This document shows, piece after piece, positions 34,763 through 42,918 of a stretch of 64,000 bases of DNA (within the stretch, counting starts at the first letter, position 1; the number at the start of each line of letters is the position of its first letter). The stretch covers positions 1 through 64,000 of the forward strand of contig NZ_JBJHZZ010000007.1 of assembly GCF_045310675.1 (NCBI RefSeq), written 5' to 3'. Source of the stretch: Clostridium_AT stratigraminis (lineage in GTDB: Bacteria; Bacillota; Clostridia; Clostridiales; Clostridiaceae). The translations under genes were made by a program, and so were the position numbers. The notes under the pieces were generated by a model. That model saw only the letters and a program-made list of their open reading frames with translations. It had not been told where the DNA came from and made no database searches.

Positions 34763-34941
34763 TGCAAGGAATAGTAATTGAAGTGTTTAGTACTGAAGCA
34801 TATGTTTCCCTTCCTGATGGTAGAAACATCAGCATCGGTTTAGCTCATTTACCTTCGAATGTAAAAGCTGGTTCTACTATTAACTTTGAGCCTAGTAAGC
34901 TTCAAATGGTTAACCACACAATTGGTCAGATTATAATTTAA
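34762..34941 (+). CDS. Small beta-rich protein of unknown function (59 aa)
   Basis: This ORF starts on the last base of the preceding small gene and encodes 59 residues. MQGIVIEVFSTEAYVSLPDG alternates like short beta strands, then LAHLPSNVKAGSTINFEPSKLQM and GQIII follow. The pattern resembles a small single-domain beta barrel of the OB type, but this is only a visual impression. It ends 57 bases before the TPP riboswitch. No known family is recognised. Confidence 0.6.
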   Translation: MQGIVIEVFSTEAYVSLPDGRNISIGLAHLPSNVKAGSTINFEPSKLQMVNHTIGQIII

Positions 34942-34997
34942 AAATTATTGTTAAAAGCTGCTAAATATATTATAATGGATGTAAATAAATATTTTTG

Positions 34998-35080
34998 TGC
35001 TAGGGGTGCCTATAGGCTGAGAAAAGGATTTAATCCAATAACCCTCATACCTGATCTGGTTAATACCAGCGTAGGAAAGC
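34998..35080 (+). promoter_or_regulatory. TPP riboswitch (THI element)
   Basis: The conserved blocks are present in order: GGGGTGCC, GGCTGAGA, AACCCTCATACCTGATCTGG, TTAATACCAGCGTAGGAAAG. A terminator follows, then a thiamine transporter gene, so binding of thiamine pyrophosphate should stop transcription. Confidence 0.97.
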
Positions 35081-35096
35081 GATTTTGTTAGATATA

Positions 35097-35124
35097 AAAC
35101 CGTATTCCAAAATACGGTTTTTTT
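35097..35124 (+). terminator. Riboswitch-controlled terminator before thiT
   Basis: AAACCGTATT (35097-35106) pairs perfectly with AATACGGTTT (35111-35120), followed by a T-run. Confidence 0.93.
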
Positions 35125-35194
35125 ATTTTACTTAATAGTGTGGCGATATTATCTAAGGCGTTTCTTTCACAACAAAGAAAAGAGGAGAGTTTGT

Positions 35195-35887
35195 ATGAAT
35201 GGTTTTAGTTTAAAATTTTCAGGAATTGATTTTAGTGGTATTAGTCAAGGGTTTGCAGATGTCCCCAAACATCCATCGGCAATTTTCGCTATTATTGGTT
35301 TAATAATATTAGCAGTTATTTTTATTAAAGTAAAAAATATTAAGTTCTCAACCTCAATAATTACAAATGTGGGGGTTGCTCTTGCATTAGGAGCAGTTTT
35401 AAAAATGGTTAAATTTTATCAAGCTCCTATGGGTGGCAGTGCCACACTAGGAAGTATGGTACCCATTTTTATTATTGCCCTATTTTATGGACCAGAAATT
35501 GGTTTTCTTACAGGAATTATTTTTGGAGTAATTGATTTTATTCTAGCACCATATATATTACATCCTGTGCAAGTTCTTTTTGATTATCCTTTAGCTTTTT
35601 CTGCTATTGGTATAGCTGGCTATTTTAGAAATAAGTCAAAGTTCACCATGCTTGCTGGAGTACTTATATCTATTGCTGTAAGATTTATTTTTCATTTTAT
35701 ATCTGGTCTTATATTCTACGGCAGCTATGCTCCCCAAGGTATGTCTGCAGCTTATTACTCCTTTTTCTATAATTTCGGCTACCTTGCACCAGATGCAATT
35801 CTCTGCTTAATTGTACTTGCTATACTGCCTTTAAAACAAATATTTTCAGTAATAAATAAGCAAAATATATCTTCAGTTAAAAATTAA
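35195..35887 (+). CDS. thiT: Thiamine ECF transporter substrate-binding subunit
   Basis: ThiT is the membrane S-component that binds thiamine for an energy-coupling factor transporter. The 230-residue protein has about six membrane helices, with ALALGAVLKMVKFYQAPMGGSATLGSMVPIFIIALFYG and GVIDFILAPYILHPVQVLFDYPLAF as recognisable family stretches; residues such as the Trp/Tyr/Glu set of the thiamine pocket cannot be placed with certainty. The ATG at 35195 follows GAGGAGAG. It is directly controlled by the TPP riboswitch. The shared ECF ATPases and EcfT are not in the window. Confidence 0.93.
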   Translation: MNGFSLKFSGIDFSGISQGFADVPKHPSAIFAIIGLIILAVIFIKVKNIKFSTSIITNVGVALALGAVLKMVKFYQAPMGGSATLGSMVPIFIIALFYGPEIGFLTGIIFGVIDFILAPYILHPVQVLFDYPLAFSAIGIAGYFRNKSKFTMLAGVLISIAVRFIFHFISGLIFYGSYAPQGMSAAYYSFFYNFGYLAPDAILCLIVLAILPLKQIFSVINKQNISSVKN

Positions 35888-35929
35888 TTTTTAGCTCAAG
35901 AAACCTAAAATTATTATATTATTTTTAAA

Positions 35930-35962
35930 AAAGACACTGAACTATTAAAATTCAGTGTCTTT
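35930..35962. terminator. Bidirectional terminator between thiT and ferredoxin
   Basis: AAAGACACTGAA (35930-35941) pairs perfectly with TTCAGTGTCTTT (35951-35962). A and T runs flank the stem so it can serve both convergent genes. Confidence 0.85.
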
Positions 35963-35970
35963 AATATTCT

Positions 35971-36159
35971 TTAGGATACAGAAATAGCATTTACCGGGCA
36001 GGACTCTTCTGCTTCCTTAGCACTTCCTTCAGCATCAGCTGGAACTGTATCAGTAATAACACCAGCCTTGCCGTCATCCTCCATTTCAAAAACCTCAGGG
36101 CATAAGGATGGACATAATCCACAGGAAATACAAGTCTCTTTATCAACATAAGCTTTCAT
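35971..36159 (-). CDS. Single [4Fe-4S] ferredoxin
   Basis: This 62-residue electron carrier has Cys at 10, 13, 16 and 54, which fit the ligands of one [4Fe-4S] cluster (CISCGLC ... SCPVNAI), and a further Cys at 20. The second cluster motif of the classical 2[4Fe-4S] clostridial ferredoxins is missing; the middle is acidic (FEMEDDGKAGVITDTVPADAE). GGAGGA lies before the ATG. It is monocistronic, and its partner enzyme is not evident. Confidence 0.93.
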   Translation of the reverse strand: MKAYVDKETCISCGLCPSLCPEVFEMEDDGKAGVITDTVPADAEGSAKEAEESCPVNAISVS

Positions 36160-36246
36160 AAAAATCCTCCTCTTTCTTAAAGAAAATGCAAAAATTTATA
36201 ATTAACAATAATATTGTTTCCTATATTAAACTAATTATAACAAAAA

Positions 36247-37089
36247 TTATTGTAGGGTCATGAAGTTTCTTAATAAGTCATTATATTCTGAGGATAGATT
36301 AATAAAGTCTTCAATTTTTCCACTTTCCATGCTTTCTACTAAGTCAAGGTCAATTGGAAGCTCTGCTATTAAAGGAATTCCTAAGATTTCCGCCTGTTCT
36401 TTGCCGGATTTTTTACTAAATACCTTTAGCTTTTCACCGCAGTTTCCACATTTAATATAAGACATATTTTCTACAACACCAAATACCCTTATCTTCATCT
36501 TTTGTGCCATAATAACTACCTTTTTAACAATCATAGTAACCATATCCTGTGGAGTAGCTGCTATTACAACACCATTAAGAGGAATGCTCTGCATAACTGT
36601 AAGTGCTAAATCCCCTGTTCCAGGAGGCATATCTATTAATAGATAGTCAAGTTCTCCCCATTCAGTATCTCTAAACATTTGAGTCATAACGCCAGTAAGC
36701 ACTGGACCTCTCCAAATGACTGGTTGTTCTTCTTCCTCTGTTAATAGGTTTAAAGAAATTACCTTTATCCCAGTAGTTGTTTCAACTGGAATAAATTTAG
36801 CCTCTTCTTCAGTTTTACCTTGGACTATATCTGCTCTCTTTTCATTTATACCAAAGAATCTAGGCATAGAAGGTCCTGTTATATCACCATCTAAAACTCC
36901 AACTTTGTATCCAAGACTTCTAAGCTTAGTTGCAAGAATACCTGTAACAGTAGATTTACCTACTCCGCCTTTCCCACTCATTACTCCAATTATATTTTTA
37001 ATGCTGCCGTAGCTAGGAATTAATGCAGAACAGGTAGCTTCATTGCTGCCGCATTTTCCTTTACTAGCACAGTTATCACATTTGCTCAT
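36247..37089 (-). CDS. Mrp/NBP35-family P-loop ATPase, iron-sulphur cluster carrier
   Basis: This 280-residue protein probably binds and delivers iron-sulphur clusters. It has an N-terminal Cys-rich segment (CDNCASKGKCGSNEATC), the deviant Walker A MSGKGGVGKST, LLIDMPPGTGDLAL as Walker B, and a C-terminal CGNCGE pair for cluster binding between subunits. The start at 37089 follows a GGAGG site; the open frame upstream runs into repeated leader sequence. The leader holds three copies of the ribosome-site repeat. The neighbouring ferredoxin may be a client. Confidence 0.92.
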   Translation of the reverse strand: MSKCDNCASKGKCGSNEATCSALIPSYGSIKNIIGVMSGKGGVGKSTVTGILATKLRSLGYKVGVLDGDITGPSMPRFFGINEKRADIVQGKTEEEAKFIPVETTTGIKVISLNLLTEEEEQPVIWRGPVLTGVMTQMFRDTEWGELDYLLIDMPPGTGDLALTVMQSIPLNGVVIAATPQDMVTMIVKKVVIMAQKMKIRVFGVVENMSYIKCGNCGEKLKVFSKKSGKEQAEILGIPLIAELPIDLDLVESMESGKIEDFINLSSEYNDLLRNFMTLQ

Positions 37090-37095
37090 ATAAAC

Positions 37096-37201
37096 CCTCC
37101 TGTATTCCTTATTTGTACGTAACAATTATCAATTGTTACGCCTCCTGTATTCCTTATTCTGTACACAATGATTATTAATCATTGTGCCTCCTGTATTCCT
37201 T
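37096..37201 (-). repeat. Threefold AAGGAATACAGGAGG repeat with hairpins in the mrp leader
   Basis: On the minus strand AAGGAATACAGGAGG occurs at 37201-37187, 37155-37141 and 37110-37096, a period of 45-46. Between copies lie different but perfect hairpins: CACAATGATT with AATCATTGTG (37164-37186) and GTAACAATT with AATTGTTAC (37119-37139). Only the third copy is next to the mrp start. A TATAAT (37220-37215) lies just upstream of the array. Confidence 0.8.
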
Positions 37202-37247
37202 TTAAGATAATAACATTATAACACTTTCTAATGAAAATAAATATCAT

Positions 37248-37937
37248 TTATATTTTAAACCTGTATCCTGCTCCCCATAAAGTTTCTACGTATTGAGGGT
37301 TGGAGGGATCAGCTTCGATTTTCTCCCTTAATTTTCTAATGTGAACAGTAACTGTAGCTATATCACCTATAGAATCCAAGTCCCAAATACGTTCAAATAA
37401 TTCCTCCTTGCTAAATACCCTATTAGGATTCATAGCTAAAAGTGTTAAAAGATCAAATTCTTTTGCAGTTAGAGTTACTTCCTTGTTATTTATAAAAACT
37501 CTTCTTGAAACCTTATCTATGAAAAGGCCTCTTATTCTAATTTCCTCCTTTTTATTATCTGTTTTACCCATAAGTCTTTCATATCTTGATAGATGGGCCT
37601 TTACCCTTGCTACTAATTCACTTGGGCTAAAAGGTTTTGTTATGTAATCATCAGCACCCAGGCCCAAGCCTCTTATTTTATCAATATCCTCTTTTTTTGC
37701 CGATACCATAAGAATTGGAATATCCTTTTCTAAGCGTATCTGCTTGCATATTTCAAAACCGTCCATTCTAGGCAGCATTAAGTCCAGGATTATCAAAGCA
37801 TAATCCCCGCTCTTTCCTCGATTAAGACCTTTTTCCCCATCTTCCTCAATTTCAACTTGAAAACCATCAATTTCTAAATAATCTCTTTCAAGCTCTGCAA
37901 TGCTTCTTTCATCTTCAATTATGAGTATTTTCTTCAT
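37248..37937 (-). CDS. OmpR-family response regulator
   Basis: This 229-residue regulator has a receiver domain (about 1-115) with the acidic pocket EDE near 8-10, the phospho-acceptor Asp in IILDLMLPRMDG, and Lys in ITKPF. A winged-helix DNA-binding domain follows (about 130-229, NNKEVTLTAKEFDLLTLLA ... TVHIRKLREKI ... WGAGYRFKI). Its gene follows its kinase by 17 bases. It is the last gene of a five-gene operon that also encodes an ABC transporter and a secreted protein, its likely targets. Confidence 0.95.
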   Translation of the reverse strand: MKKILIIEDERSIAELERDYLEIDGFQVEIEEDGEKGLNRGKSGDYALIILDLMLPRMDGFEICKQIRLEKDIPILMVSAKKEDIDKIRGLGLGADDYITKPFSPSELVARVKAHLSRYERLMGKTDNKKEEIRIRGLFIDKVSRRVFINNKEVTLTAKEFDLLTLLAMNPNRVFSKEELFERIWDLDSIGDIATVTVHIRKLREKIEADPSNPQYVETLWGAGYRFKI

Positions 37938-37954
37938 ATTATCCCACTACCTTT

Positions 37955-39424
37955 TTATATATCTTTCTGTCTTAATGTAAAATATATACTTGTTCCTATT
38001 CCTTCAGTGCTCTCAGCCCAAATTCTACCGCCATGTTCCTCAATAATTAGCTTTGCAATTGCAAGTCCAAGCCCGCTGCCTCCAGTTAATGTATTTCTTG
38101 ATAAATCTGCTCTAAAAAATCTATCAAAAATATATGGAATATCTTTTTCCGGAATACCTTGCCCATTATCTTTAATTTGAAATTGTATATAGTTATTATT
38201 TTCACTTAAATTTATTTCAATTTTTCCTTTATCTTTTTTTGTGTACTTAATAGCGTTTTCTACAATATTAGTAATTACTCTTTTTATTCTCTCTCTGTCA
38301 GCTAAAACAGTACTGCTGCCCTTAATATAATTGTGATATATTAATTCAAAGTTTTTCTTTTCTAAATCTAATTGAAGTTCTTCCACACAATCTAGCATAT
38401 AAGAAGTAATGTCAGTTATTTCAAAATTAAAGGGAAGTTTATTTAAATCAAGCTTTGAAAATAAAAATAATTCATCAATGAGCCTGTCAATATCAGTAGT
38501 TTTGCTATAAATGGTCTTAATATATTTATCCATCTTTTCAGGTGATGCCGCTACTCCATCCATAATGCCTTCAACATAGCCTTTAATGGCTGTAACAGGT
38601 GTTTTTAAATCATGTGAAATATTAGAAATCAATTCCTTCCTATTATTTTCATATTGGAATTGCATATCTACAGACTCTTTGAGTTTACCCCGCATTTCTT
38701 CGAAGGCTAGACAAAGTTCTCCTATTTCATCTTTAGCATTTGTCTTTATTTCAAAGTCCAAATTTCCCTCTTTAATTTGATTAGCTGCATTTTTTAATTC
38801 TTCTATAGGTTTAAAAACGCTTCTAGAAACTAAAAAGGTTAGGACTCCATCAGTTAAAATTAAAATAAGTATAATTGCAATAATTATTGTAGTAATAAGT
38901 CTTTCTATTATTTTCTCTAGGGGACCAATATAAGTAACTAAAAAAATAGTCCCTTCACTTTTATCTTTAAAATAAAAATCCTGCTGTCTTATTAATGAGG
39001 AATCCCCTCGCAGCTCCATGCGATCAACTTTATCTTCGTCACTTCTGCCAAACTTAGGTAGATTTTTTATAATTGGAGAGTTATCAAGAATTTTAGAATT
39101 GTATATAACTTCATTATTTTTCCTAATTATAATTCCTGAATTAACCCTGCTTAATTTGCTGTCTAGCTCAGAAATATAACTTTTGTCCTCAAATTTTTCC
39201 GGATTACTTCCTGCAGTTGTTTTAATATCATTGTATAAGTTAACACCCTTTTCTATTATTTGTTTATAGGGGTTAATAGTTAAATTAATGTTGTAAATTC
39301 CAGCAGCACTTCTCAAAAAAAGAACCATGATTATTATCGATGTAATAATTGATAAAACAATTGGAACTACTATCATTGCAACATATGAAATTATCAGCCT
39401 TATTCTTAAGGACATATCTATCAC
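37955..39424 (-). CDS. Membrane sensor histidine kinase with HAMP domain
   Basis: This 489-residue kinase has two membrane helices (about 7-38 and 180-205) around an extracellular sensing domain, then a HAMP linker (KPIEELKNAANQIKEGNLDFEI). The H-box is ISNISHDLKTPVTAIKGYVE. The ATPase part has NIVENAIKYT, DNGQGIPEKDI and GGSGLGLAIAK. It lies directly after the ABC permease gene. Transporter-linked kinases of this kind often sense cell-envelope stress or antimicrobial peptides; the signal here is not known. Confidence 0.93.
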   Translation of the reverse strand: MIDMSLRIRLIISYVAMIVVPIVLSIITSIIIMVLFLRSAAGIYNINLTINPYKQIIEKGVNLYNDIKTTAGSNPEKFEDKSYISELDSKLSRVNSGIIIRKNNEVIYNSKILDNSPIIKNLPKFGRSDEDKVDRMELRGDSSLIRQQDFYFKDKSEGTIFLVTYIGPLEKIIERLITTIIIAIILILILTDGVLTFLVSRSVFKPIEELKNAANQIKEGNLDFEIKTNAKDEIGELCLAFEEMRGKLKESVDMQFQYENNRKELISNISHDLKTPVTAIKGYVEGIMDGVAASPEKMDKYIKTIYSKTTDIDRLIDELFLFSKLDLNKLPFNFEITDITSYMLDCVEELQLDLEKKNFELIYHNYIKGSSTVLADRERIKRVITNIVENAIKYTKKDKGKIEINLSENNNYIQFQIKDNGQGIPEKDIPYIFDRFFRADLSRNTLTGGSGLGLAIAKLIIEEHGGRIWAESTEGIGTSIYFTLRQKDI

Positions 39425-39438
39425 CTTAAACCTGTATT

Positions 39439-40191
39439 CTACAGATTCCTTTTATCAAAGAAATAAAACCCTGCACTAAAGAATATTATACCATATGATA
39501 CAACCATCATAAGGGTATTTATAATTTTAAGTACCCCAACACTACCTGAAAGCCATAAAACGTGCAAATCTAAATAATTCGTAAAGCTTAAACGAAGCAC
39601 CATTGGAAAAAACATAGATAAAAAGTATAGTGCTATATAAATAAAAATACTGCTTATTAAAGCGGTACTGCTGCTTTTAAAAAATTGTGCTATAAAAACT
39701 GCTGTAGTAGTAAGTACTACGCATGGAATAATATCTATGGCATATGCAGCGAAGCTTCTTAAAATCCCGCTAACCATATCTCCTTTTACGCTAAAAAACA
39801 AGGCTCCTAAATTTGAGATTATAAAAACTGCCAGTAAGTAAATTATTGTATATGCTGCAATAGCAAGATTTTTAGATAGATATATCTTAAATCTGCTTAT
39901 GGGCCTTGTTATTGAAAGCTTTAGGGTTTTATGCTGCAGTTCGCCAGATAATACATCTGCTGAAGCTAGAAATATGAATAATGGCAAAAAGATTTTTACG
40001 AAAAACCCTAATACTGCTATGGAATAATTTGATCCAATAACAGCTGTAATCCCAAACTTGTTTTGAAATAAATTTAAGACAATAGAAAAAAACAATGTAA
40101 TTATTGCAGTTAAAGATAAAAAGAATACATTCTTTTTCCTTAAAAACATCTTGTTTAACTCATTAATTGAGTTTTTAATTACAATATTCAT
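39439..40191 (-). CDS. ABC-2 type transporter permease
   Basis: This 250-residue membrane protein has about six hydrophobic segments (for example FFLSLTAIITLFFSIVLNLF and GILRSFAAYAIDIIPCVVLT) and the charged loop SGELQHKTLKLSITRPISRF typical of ABC-2 permeases. It is encoded right after its ATPase (stop and start adjacent) and 15 bases before the histidine kinase. Such pairs often remove peptides or lipids from the membrane, giving resistance. The substrate is not evident. Confidence 0.88.
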   Translation of the reverse strand: MNIVIKNSINELNKMFLRKKNVFFLSLTAIITLFFSIVLNLFQNKFGITAVIGSNYSIAVLGFFVKIFLPLFIFLASADVLSGELQHKTLKLSITRPISRFKIYLSKNLAIAAYTIIYLLAVFIISNLGALFFSVKGDMVSGILRSFAAYAIDIIPCVVLTTTAVFIAQFFKSSSTALISSIFIYIALYFLSMFFPMVLRLSFTNYLDLHVLWLSGSVGVLKIINTLMMVVSYGIIFFSAGFYFFDKRNL

Positions 40192-40923
40192 TTACGCCTC
40201 CATCCTGCTTTCTTTAAGCTGTCTTATAAAGAAGTCTTCTAAGGATTCTTTATTATTATTTAAAATTTCTGAAACTTGACCCTCTCGAATTAATCTTCCG
40301 TTATAAATAATTCCTACTCTGTTACAAACAAGCTCAATCTCATGAATTTGATGACTTGAAATAAAAAAGCTTATTCCTTTACTTTCTGCCAAATCTTTTA
40401 TAGCATTTCTTATTTCTACTACACCCTCTATATCTAATCCATTAGTTGGCTCATCTAAAATAACAAAATCTGGTCTGGCTAATAGAGCTGATGCTATGGC
40501 TAATCTTTGCTTCATTCCTAAAGAGAAGTCAGAAACCTTTTCATCTTTATATTTTGATAGTCCCACAAGCTCTAGAACTTCTTCAATGTCCTTTTTATTT
40601 ACATTTGAGTATAGCCTTGCTGATAGCTTTAAATTATTATATGCACTCATGTATTCATAAGCTGAAGCATCTTCTACAATTGCTCCTACTCTTTTCATTG
40701 CTTTTTCAAAATCAGTATTAAGATTGTATTTAAAAATTTTCACCTCACCTTTATCAGCTTTAACTAGTCCAGTGATAATTTTCATTAAGGTTGTCTTTCC
40801 AGCACCATTTGGCCCAAGAAAACCATAAATGTCTCCTTTATATATGTCAAAACTTATATTTTCTATACCTCTGCCATTTTTATATTTCTTGGTAACTTCT
40901 TTTACTTCTAAAACTTTTTCCAA
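40192..40923 (-). CDS. ABC transporter ATP-binding protein
   Basis: This 243-residue ATPase shows Walker A GPNGAGKTT, Q-loop GAIVEDASAYEYMSAYNNL, signature FSLGMKQRLAIA and Walker B FVILDEPTNGLD, then the H-loop SSHQIHEIE. The pattern is that of the BcrA/drug-resistance subgroup. A TTG start at 40923 is chosen because GGAGATG precedes it, and the protein then begins MEKVLEVKEVTKKYKNG. It pairs with the ABC-2 permease. A hairpin attenuator lies just upstream. Confidence 0.93.
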   Translation of the reverse strand: MEKVLEVKEVTKKYKNGRGIENISFDIYKGDIYGFLGPNGAGKTTLMKIITGLVKADKGEVKIFKYNLNTDFEKAMKRVGAIVEDASAYEYMSAYNNLKLSARLYSNVNKKDIEEVLELVGLSKYKDEKVSDFSLGMKQRLAIASALLARPDFVILDEPTNGLDIEGVVEIRNAIKDLAESKGISFFISSHQIHEIELVCNRVGIIYNGRLIREGQVSEILNNNKESLEDFFIRQLKESRMEA

Positions 40924-40946
40924 GCAATCATCTCCAATTAAAACTA

Positions 40947-40968
40947 AGCGAGGCAATGCTGCCTCGCT
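40947..40968 (-). terminator. Hairpin between secreted protein gene and ABC genes
   Basis: AGCGAGGCA (40947-40955) pairs perfectly with TGCCTCGCT (40960-40968). On the minus strand it is followed by TAGTTTTAATT, a weak T-run, so partial read-through into the ABC and kinase genes is likely. Confidence 0.6.
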
Positions 40969-40982
40969 ATTTAGTATTAAAA

Positions 40983-41870
40983 CTAATTTCTATATCTAAA
41001 ATTCTGCTCTGTTACTGTCTTTGTCTGTTTCCCACTTAAATTGACAAAATCTGGTGTAGTATTATTCATGTTAGATATGTTCATATTTACTACAGCCGTT
41101 AAATTATGTTCTATACCATTTGCATCTTTTCCAACTAAAGTAACATTGATAACCTGGCTATCTATAATATTATCTTTATTAATATTAGCTGTTACATCTA
41201 TGCTAGTTACTCTAATATCACTCTCAAGTTTTGGAACATTAACTGTAAAATTACTTCCTAGTTTATTTTCCTTTACTTCAAAGGCGCCTTTATCCTTCAT
41301 AATAGCTGAAGCTACGGCATTAGCTACAGGTAATACCTGACTTTCAGAAAGCTTAACTGTTACTGTCTTGTTTCCATCAGTATTATTGCTTAATGTAAAG
41401 TAACTCTTCATGTTTCCTACTAAAGCATCCACTATGTTAGTTAAGCTTTGCAGCCTTTCAGGACTTATTTTCTCATCTTTTTTGTTAGAAGCTTTATTTT
41501 CATTTGATTTGTTAAGCTGAATTACATTATAGACATCGCTATCGCTTGTTTTAGTAATAGTTTTGTCTATTTCCTTAAACACGCTAACAGATTTTTCTAT
41601 GCTGCCGTTCTTTAAATCTACAGTACTGCTCATAGTTTTATTGTCTAGGTTCACTTTAACCTGTGAATCAGCTGCAATTAAACTATTACCATTGTCCTTT
41701 ACAGATACGTCTGCCTTACAAGTTAGACTTTTTACATTTTGCATATTAAGTAAAGCTGCTTTGTAGGTGTCGTAACCAGACACTTCATTTGCACTTGCAA
41801 AGGCAGTAGTTATGAGCATTGTACCACCAAGTGCCAAGCTAGTGACAAGAGCCACTATTTTTTTGTTCAT
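40983..41870 (-). CDS. Secreted protein of unknown function, LolA/DUF6612-like impression
   Basis: This 295-residue product has a clear signal peptide (KIVALVTSLALGGTMLITTAFASA, cleaved after about residue 26) and no membrane or wall anchor. The rest is polar and beta-rich (SLTCKADVSVKDNGNSL, NKTMSSTVDLKNGSIEKSV, TVTVKLSESQVLPVA, RVTSIDVTANI), reminiscent of LolA/DUF6612-type exported domains, but I cannot assign it firmly. AGGAGG lies before the ATG. It is the first gene of the operon with the ABC transporter and the two-component system, so it could be a sensor partner or a shielding protein. Confidence 0.65.
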   Translation of the reverse strand: MNKKIVALVTSLALGGTMLITTAFASANEVSGYDTYKAALLNMQNVKSLTCKADVSVKDNGNSLIAADSQVKVNLDNKTMSSTVDLKNGSIEKSVSVFKEIDKTITKTSDSDVYNVIQLNKSNENKASNKKDEKISPERLQSLTNIVDALVGNMKSYFTLSNNTDGNKTVTVKLSESQVLPVANAVASAIMKDKGAFEVKENKLGSNFTVNVPKLESDIRVTSIDVTANINKDNIIDSQVINVTLVGKDANGIEHNLTAVVNMNISNMNNTTPDFVNLSGKQTKTVTEQNFRYRN

Positions 41871-41879
41871 TACTATCCC

Positions 41880-41933
41880 TCCTGTTATTCTCTGGGAACT
41901 GAATAATTACTAATTGTCCAGCCTCCTGTTTTT
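41880..41933 (-). repeat. Duplicated ACAGGAGG ribosome-site repeat upstream of the secreted protein gene
   Basis: On the minus strand ACAGGAGG occurs twice, at about 41933-41926 and 41887-41880, with ACAATTAGTAATTATTC between them. The copy nearest the ATG is the working ribosome site. The arrangement mirrors the mrp leader repeat. The rest of 41934-42399 holds no gene except a short chemoreceptor-like remnant. Confidence 0.6.
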
Positions 41934-42024
41934 AATAATTCTTTCCACAATTCAAGTTTACATTCAGTTTATAAATTACTTATAAAGCAAACCTTAAATA
42001 TTTATTAAGTTGTACATTTGGGCT

Positions 42025-42093
42025 TTAAATTCTAAACATAGAAATTGACTTGGAAAGTTCATTTACCATGGCATTTTGTTCTTGAAGGGAACT
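42025..42093 (-). pseudogene. Remnant of a methyl-accepting chemotaxis protein C-terminus
   Basis: Read on the minus strand, 42093-42025 encodes SSLQEQNAMVNELSKSISMF, then RI and a stop. This strongly resembles the last residues of clostridial chemoreceptors, where an EQN-x-VxELSKSIS-x-F-x-I tail is common. A stop codon lies immediately upstream and no further reading frame connects, so only the tail of the gene remains. It sits in a 529-base gap between genes. Confidence 0.45.
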
Positions 42094-42399
42094 CTAAGTT
42101 TAAAATTTAAAATCTTACTTAATGATATTTTTATTTTATTATTGAATTTAAAATTGATTTTCCTCTCATCATTAATAAATAATATCTTTTAATTCTCACG
42201 TAAAATATACCATTTCATAGTTATAGGTAAGAGAAATTCTTGTTAAGTATACGTTAATTTCTAAGAATAATGAATTTAAACTTATTTGAAGTATATTTTA
42301 CATAGACTTAACATAAACTAAATTTTTAAAAAATATAAAAGTATTATCATATAAACAAGGTAAACTTTGTAGATAATTACCTTGGTGAGGTGAATTCTT

Positions 42400-42771
42400 A
42401 TGTTACACAAAACTGACAATTTAATTTTAGCAGATTGTATTTTAAGGCTTCTTAGACTTGATAAAAGATTAAAACCTATAGATGGTTTAATAAAATCATT
42501 TATTAAAAATGATCAACAAGGTTTTACTGTGGAGCTTCTAAAATTTAAATTTGGAGATATTATAACTTTCGCAGTTGATAAGGATGGCCAAATTATAGTC
42601 TACATATATAATGATGTTCTAGAACTTCTGGATAATAATTTTGAGGCCAAAAAACTGTTTACCTACGATAAATTCATGGATGCAAAAGAATATATTACAA
42701 ATGCCTTAATTACTTTAATAAAAAACGCTAAAACAAAAAAATTGCCTTATGAGCTCTACAACGCACTTTAA
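42400..42771 (+). CDS. Protein of unknown function (123 aa)
   Basis: The 123-residue protein looks soluble, with a helical start (NLILADCILRLLRLDKRLKPIDGLIKSF), a central beta part (FTVELLKFKFGDIITFAVDKDGQIIVYIY) and a helical end (AKEYITNALITLIKNAKTKK). No signal, membrane segment or metal motif is seen and I recognise no family. TTGGTGAGGTG lies before the ATG and a good terminator follows the stop, so it is very likely a real single-gene unit. It separates the kinase/ABC operon from the phosphate region. Confidence 0.6.
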   Translation: MLHKTDNLILADCILRLLRLDKRLKPIDGLIKSFIKNDQQGFTVELLKFKFGDIITFAVDKDGQIIVYIYNDVLELLDNNFEAKKLFTYDKFMDAKEYITNALITLIKNAKTKKLPYELYNAL

Positions 42772-42792
42772 AAAGGCGCGTTGTATTTTTTT
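42757..42792 (+). terminator. Terminator after the 123-aa gene
   Basis: TACAACGC (42757-42764) pairs perfectly with GCGTTGTA (42778-42785), followed by a T-run. The stop codon lies in the loop. Confidence 0.85.
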
Positions 42793-42879
42793 ATTAACAA
42801 TAAATAACTAGTAATTACGCCAATTTAATTAATTAATAGGCCATCAATGCAAAACAGCCATCATCGTTAATTTATAATA

Positions 42880-42912
42880 AAAATAAGACCAGCTTCAAAT
42901 GAAGCTGATCTT
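42880..42912 (-). terminator. Terminator of the second pstS
   Basis: On the minus strand AAGATCAGCTTC (42912-42901) pairs with GAAGCTGGTCTT (42896-42885), one G-U pair, around ATTT, then ATTTTTA. Confidence 0.85.
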
Positions 42913-42918
42913 CCTTTA

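Noticed and set aside
35138..35194. Upstream start for thiT giving 19 extra residues
   Set aside because: No ribosome site precedes it and the added residues are not hydrophobic; GAGGAGAG precedes the ATG at 35195.
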